Shown here: positions 5,022 through 6,831 of the stretch, one piece after another | Layout: every line of letters starts with the position of its first letter | Position numbering within the stretch: position 1 is the first letter of the stretch | Assembly: GCA_002420015.1 (NCBI GenBank) | Contig: DIHF01000055.1 | Location: 1-6,831, forward strand | Reading direction: 5' to 3' | From: Micavibrio sp. UBA5703 | GTDB lineage: Bacteria > Pseudomonadota > Alphaproteobacteria > Micavibrionales > Micavibrionaceae | DNA: 6,831 nt | Translations under genes and position numbers: made by a program | Notes under the pieces: model-generated | What the model saw: the letters and a program-made list of their open reading frames with translations, nothing else | Database searches by the model: none | Told to the model about the DNA's origin: nothing

Positions 5022-6473
5022 ATGAGCACACTGGTTCAGGGCGAAACGGGGCAATGGGAAGTCGTGATCGGCATGGAGGTCCATGCCCAGGTCATTGAGG
5101 AGTCGAAACTTTTTTCCGGCGCTTCGACGAAGTTCGGCGCGGAGCCGAATACGCAGGTTTCCCTTGTCGATGCCGCCATGCCCGGCATGCTGCCCGTCCT
5201 GAACGAACGCGCCGTTGAACAGGCCGTAAAGACGGGGCTTGGCCTCAATTCGCAAATCAATAAACACTCGGTCTTTGCCCGCAAGAATTACTTCTACCCC
5301 GACCTGCCGCAGGGATATCAGATCTCCCAATACGACCAGCCTATCGTCGGCAAGGGCAAAATCGAAATCGATCTCAAGGATGGCCAGACCAAGGAAATCG
5401 GCATCACGCGGCTTCACCTTGAACAGGATGCCGGGAAATCCGTACACGACCAGCACCCTTCAAAGTCCTACGTCGATCTTAACCGTTCGGGTTGCGCGCT
5501 GATGGAAATCGTGTCCGAGCCGGATATTCGCGGCGCAGAGGAAGCCACGGCTTACCTGTCGAAACTGCGCATGATCCTGCGCTACCTCGGCACCTGCGAC
5601 GGCAACATGGAGGAAGGCTCCATGCGCGCCGATGTGAATGTGTCCGTACGCAAGCCGGGGGATAATCTGGGGACAAGGGCCGAAATAAAGAACGTCAATT
5701 CGGTCAAGGCCGTTCAGATGGCCGTTGAATATGAAGTTGCCCGCCAGATCGCCCTGATCGAAGGCGGCGGCAAGGTCGTACAGGAAACACGGCTCTGGGA
5801 CCCGGACAAGGGCGAAACACGCTCCATGCGCTCCAAGGAAGAAGCCCACGATTACCGCTATTTCCCGGACCCCGATTTGCTGCCGCTGGAGCTGTCGGAG
5901 GAACTGATCGAGAAGGTCAGAAAAACACTTCCCGAACTCCCGGATCAAAAGAAGCACCGCTTTGTCGAAAAATTCGGCCTCTCCGGTTATGACGCCAATG
6001 TCCTGATCGCCGAGAAGGAGCGCGCCGACTATTTCGAGGACGTCGCCAAAGGCCGCGACGCCAAACAGGCCGCCAACTGGGTGATTAACGAACTTCTCGG
6101 CATTCTGAACAAGAACGGCATTGAAATCACGGACAGCCCCGTCAAAGCGGCGCAGCTCGGCGGGTTGATCGACCTTATAACCGACAACACGATCTCGGGA
6201 AAAATCGCCAAGGATGTTTTCGCGGAGATGTATAAAACCGGCAAGGATGCCGCCGCCATCGTCGAGGAAAAAGGCCTGAAACAGGTCACTGATACCGGCG
6301 CAATCGAAAAAATCGTCGACGCCGTCATTGCCGCCAATCCCGATAATGTCGCCGCCTACAAATCCGGCAAAGACAAGCTGTTCGGATTCTTCGTCGGCCA
6401 GGTGATGAAGGAAACACAGGGCAAGGCCAATCCGGCTGTCGTTAACGAACTCTTGAAAAAGAAACTCTCATGA
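5022..6473 (+). CDS. gatB: Aspartyl/glutamyl-tRNA amidotransferase subunit B
   Basis: 483-residue tRNA-binding and kinase/transamidase subunit of GatCAB. It activates the mischarged glutamyl or aspartyl group with ATP and amidates it with ammonia channelled from GatA. N-terminal catalytic cradle: VIGMEVHAQ (15-23), FARKNYFYPDLPQGYQISQY (85-104), HLEQDAGKS (132-140), the family signature VDLNRSGCALMEIVSEPD (151-168), NMEEGSMRADVNVSVR (195-210) and AEIKNVNS (220-227). The helical and YqeY-like tail domain that grips tRNA spans about 300-483. Length is normal and all blocks are intact. The ALME in the signature, instead of the usual PLLE, is the alphaproteobacterial form. Start ATG 5022 has only a weak GGA (5012-5014) upstream. 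The stop overlaps the next gene's start as ATGA. Confidence 0.99.
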   Translation: MSTLVQGETGQWEVVIGMEVHAQVIEESKLFSGASTKFGAEPNTQVSLVDAAMPGMLPVLNERAVEQAVKTGLGLNSQINKHSVFARKNYFYPDLPQGYQISQYDQPIVGKGKIEIDLKDGQTKEIGITRLHLEQDAGKSVHDQHPSKSYVDLNRSGCALMEIVSEPDIRGAEEATAYLSKLRMILRYLGTCDGNMEEGSMRADVNVSVRKPGDNLGTRAEIKNVNSVKAVQMAVEYEVARQIALIEGGGKVVQETRLWDPDKGETRSMRSKEEAHDYRYFPDPDLLPLELSEELIEKVRKTLPELPDQKKHRFVEKFGLSGYDANVLIAEKERADYFEDVAKGRDAKQAANWVINELLGILNKNGIEITDSPVKAAQLGGLIDLITDNTISGKIAKDVFAEMYKTGKDAAAIVEEKGLKQVTDTGAIEKIVDAVIAANPDNVAAYKSGKDKLFGFFVGQVMKETQGKANPAVVNELLKKKLS

Positions 6474-6697
6474 CAAAGAAATTTGAATATAAAATTGTCA
6501 TCTACCGCGAAAGCATGCTGGGTTCCCTGTTCCTCGGCGGGTCGAAAGTCGATCCCGTGAAGTTCTCCGAATTTTTGAACAAAAACGGCGAGCAAGGCTG
6601 GGAAGTCAAAACCATGGAGCGTGAGGCACGCCGCATGCTGCTGTTTTTTGAACGCGAGGCGTTCCTCGTGGTCATGCAAAGGGAGGTAAGCGCATGA
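6470..6697 (+). CDS. Small DUF4177-like protein
   Basis: 75 residues, predicted cytoplasmic, with no signal peptide or membrane segment. The pattern FEYKIVIYRES (4-14), then FSEFLNKNGEQGWEVKTME (32-50), then FEREAFLVVMQRE (60-72) matches the small DUF4177 family: an initial WEYK-like strand, a central LN..G.(E/Q)GWE block and a closing strand. No biochemical function is established for that family. The start is well fixed: ATGA shares bases 6470-6473 with the gatB stop, implying translation coupled to gatB. Its own stop overlaps the next gene in the same ATGA way. Family assignment is by eye from the WE/GWE pattern and is probable, not certain. Confidence 0.85.
   Translation: MTKKFEYKIVIYRESMLGSLFLGGSKVDPVKFSEFLNKNGEQGWEVKTMEREARRMLLFFEREAFLVVMQREVSA
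6682..6686 (+). promoter_or_regulatory. Ribosome binding site GGAGG of the last gene
   Basis: GGAGG (context GGGAGGT) lies 7 bases before the ATG at 6694, one of the strongest Shine-Dalgarno matches in the window. It supports that start over the ATG six bases later. Confidence 0.75.
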
Positions 6698-6831
6698 GTA
6701 TGATCGACAGGCTGCACAAGCCTTTTTTCATCTGTCTGGTTATGCTGGTCTGTGCCGGCGCGGCGCTCATCATCGCAAAAATCTGGGGCATCGAACTGCC
6801 GGAAGATCTGTTCTGGAAGATCATCGCCACG
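6694..6831 (+). CDS. Membrane protein, function unknown (3' end beyond window)
   Basis: 46 codons are visible and the frame is still open at the window edge. Start ATG 6694 overlaps the stop of the DUF4177-like gene as ATGA and is preceded by a strong GGAGG. A short basic N-terminus (MSMIDRLHK) leads into one hydrophobic segment at about residues 10-31 (Phe-Phe-Ile-Cys-Leu-Val through Ile-Ile-Ala-Lys-Ile-Trp). The stretch then turns polar and acidic (IELPEDLFW) and becomes hydrophobic again, as if a second membrane helix begins. It resembles an inner-membrane protein or anchor. I do not recognise the family. Together with the preceding gene it forms a tightly coupled pair behind gatB. Confidence 0.8.
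   Translation, partial: MSMIDRLHKPFFICLVMLVCAGAALIIAKIWGIELPEDLFWKIIAT

Overview
The window looks like chromosomal DNA of an alphaproteobacterium with moderate GC content. This rests on protein wording rather than on a marker gene. GatA carries the lengthened NPW-to-VPGGSSGG linker and the TYGRCSRWG / AFASSLDQAG segments that I associate with alphaproteobacterial GatA. GatB has Ala-Leu-Met-Glu where most bacteria have Pro-Leu-Leu-Glu in the family signature. RuvX starts with the MPI... lead-in common in that class. I cannot name the order or genus.

Layout, left to right. (1) Bases 1-1059 hold the 3' part of an intracellular polyhydroxybutyrate depolymerase gene (phaZ), cut by the window edge. 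(2) After an AT-rich gap comes a YgjP-type zinc metallopeptidase (1194-1883, +), whose start I move to a GTG with a good ribosome binding site. (3) ruvX (1858-2349, -) converges on it with a 26-base tail overlap. (4) ruvX and gatC diverge from an 84-base gap almost filled by two inverted arrays of a 7-base repeat. (5) A tRNA amidotransferase cluster follows: gatC (2434-2715), gatA (2719-4200), an unrecognised exported Cys-rich protein (4230-4955) and gatB (5022-6473). (6) gatB overlaps by ATGA a small DUF4177-like gene (6470-6697), which overlaps by ATGA a membrane-protein gene that runs off the window (6694 onward).

GatC, GatA and GatB together form GatCAB, which converts Glu-tRNA(Gln) and/or Asp-tRNA(Asn) to the correct amidated tRNA, so the core of the window is translation housekeeping. 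RuvX is also a conserved housekeeping nuclease. The less ordinary parts lie between and behind these genes. The two divergent leaders each consist of four CTTGYAA-like heptads ending 5-8 bases before the ATG, with no Shine-Dalgarno sequence. The secreted protein inside the gat cluster has two copies of a C-x16-C-x-C module. A translationally coupled DUF4177/membrane pair trails gatB. No RNA gene, CRISPR array, insertion sequence or convincing intrinsic terminator was seen, and there is no gene-free stretch longer than 300 bases.
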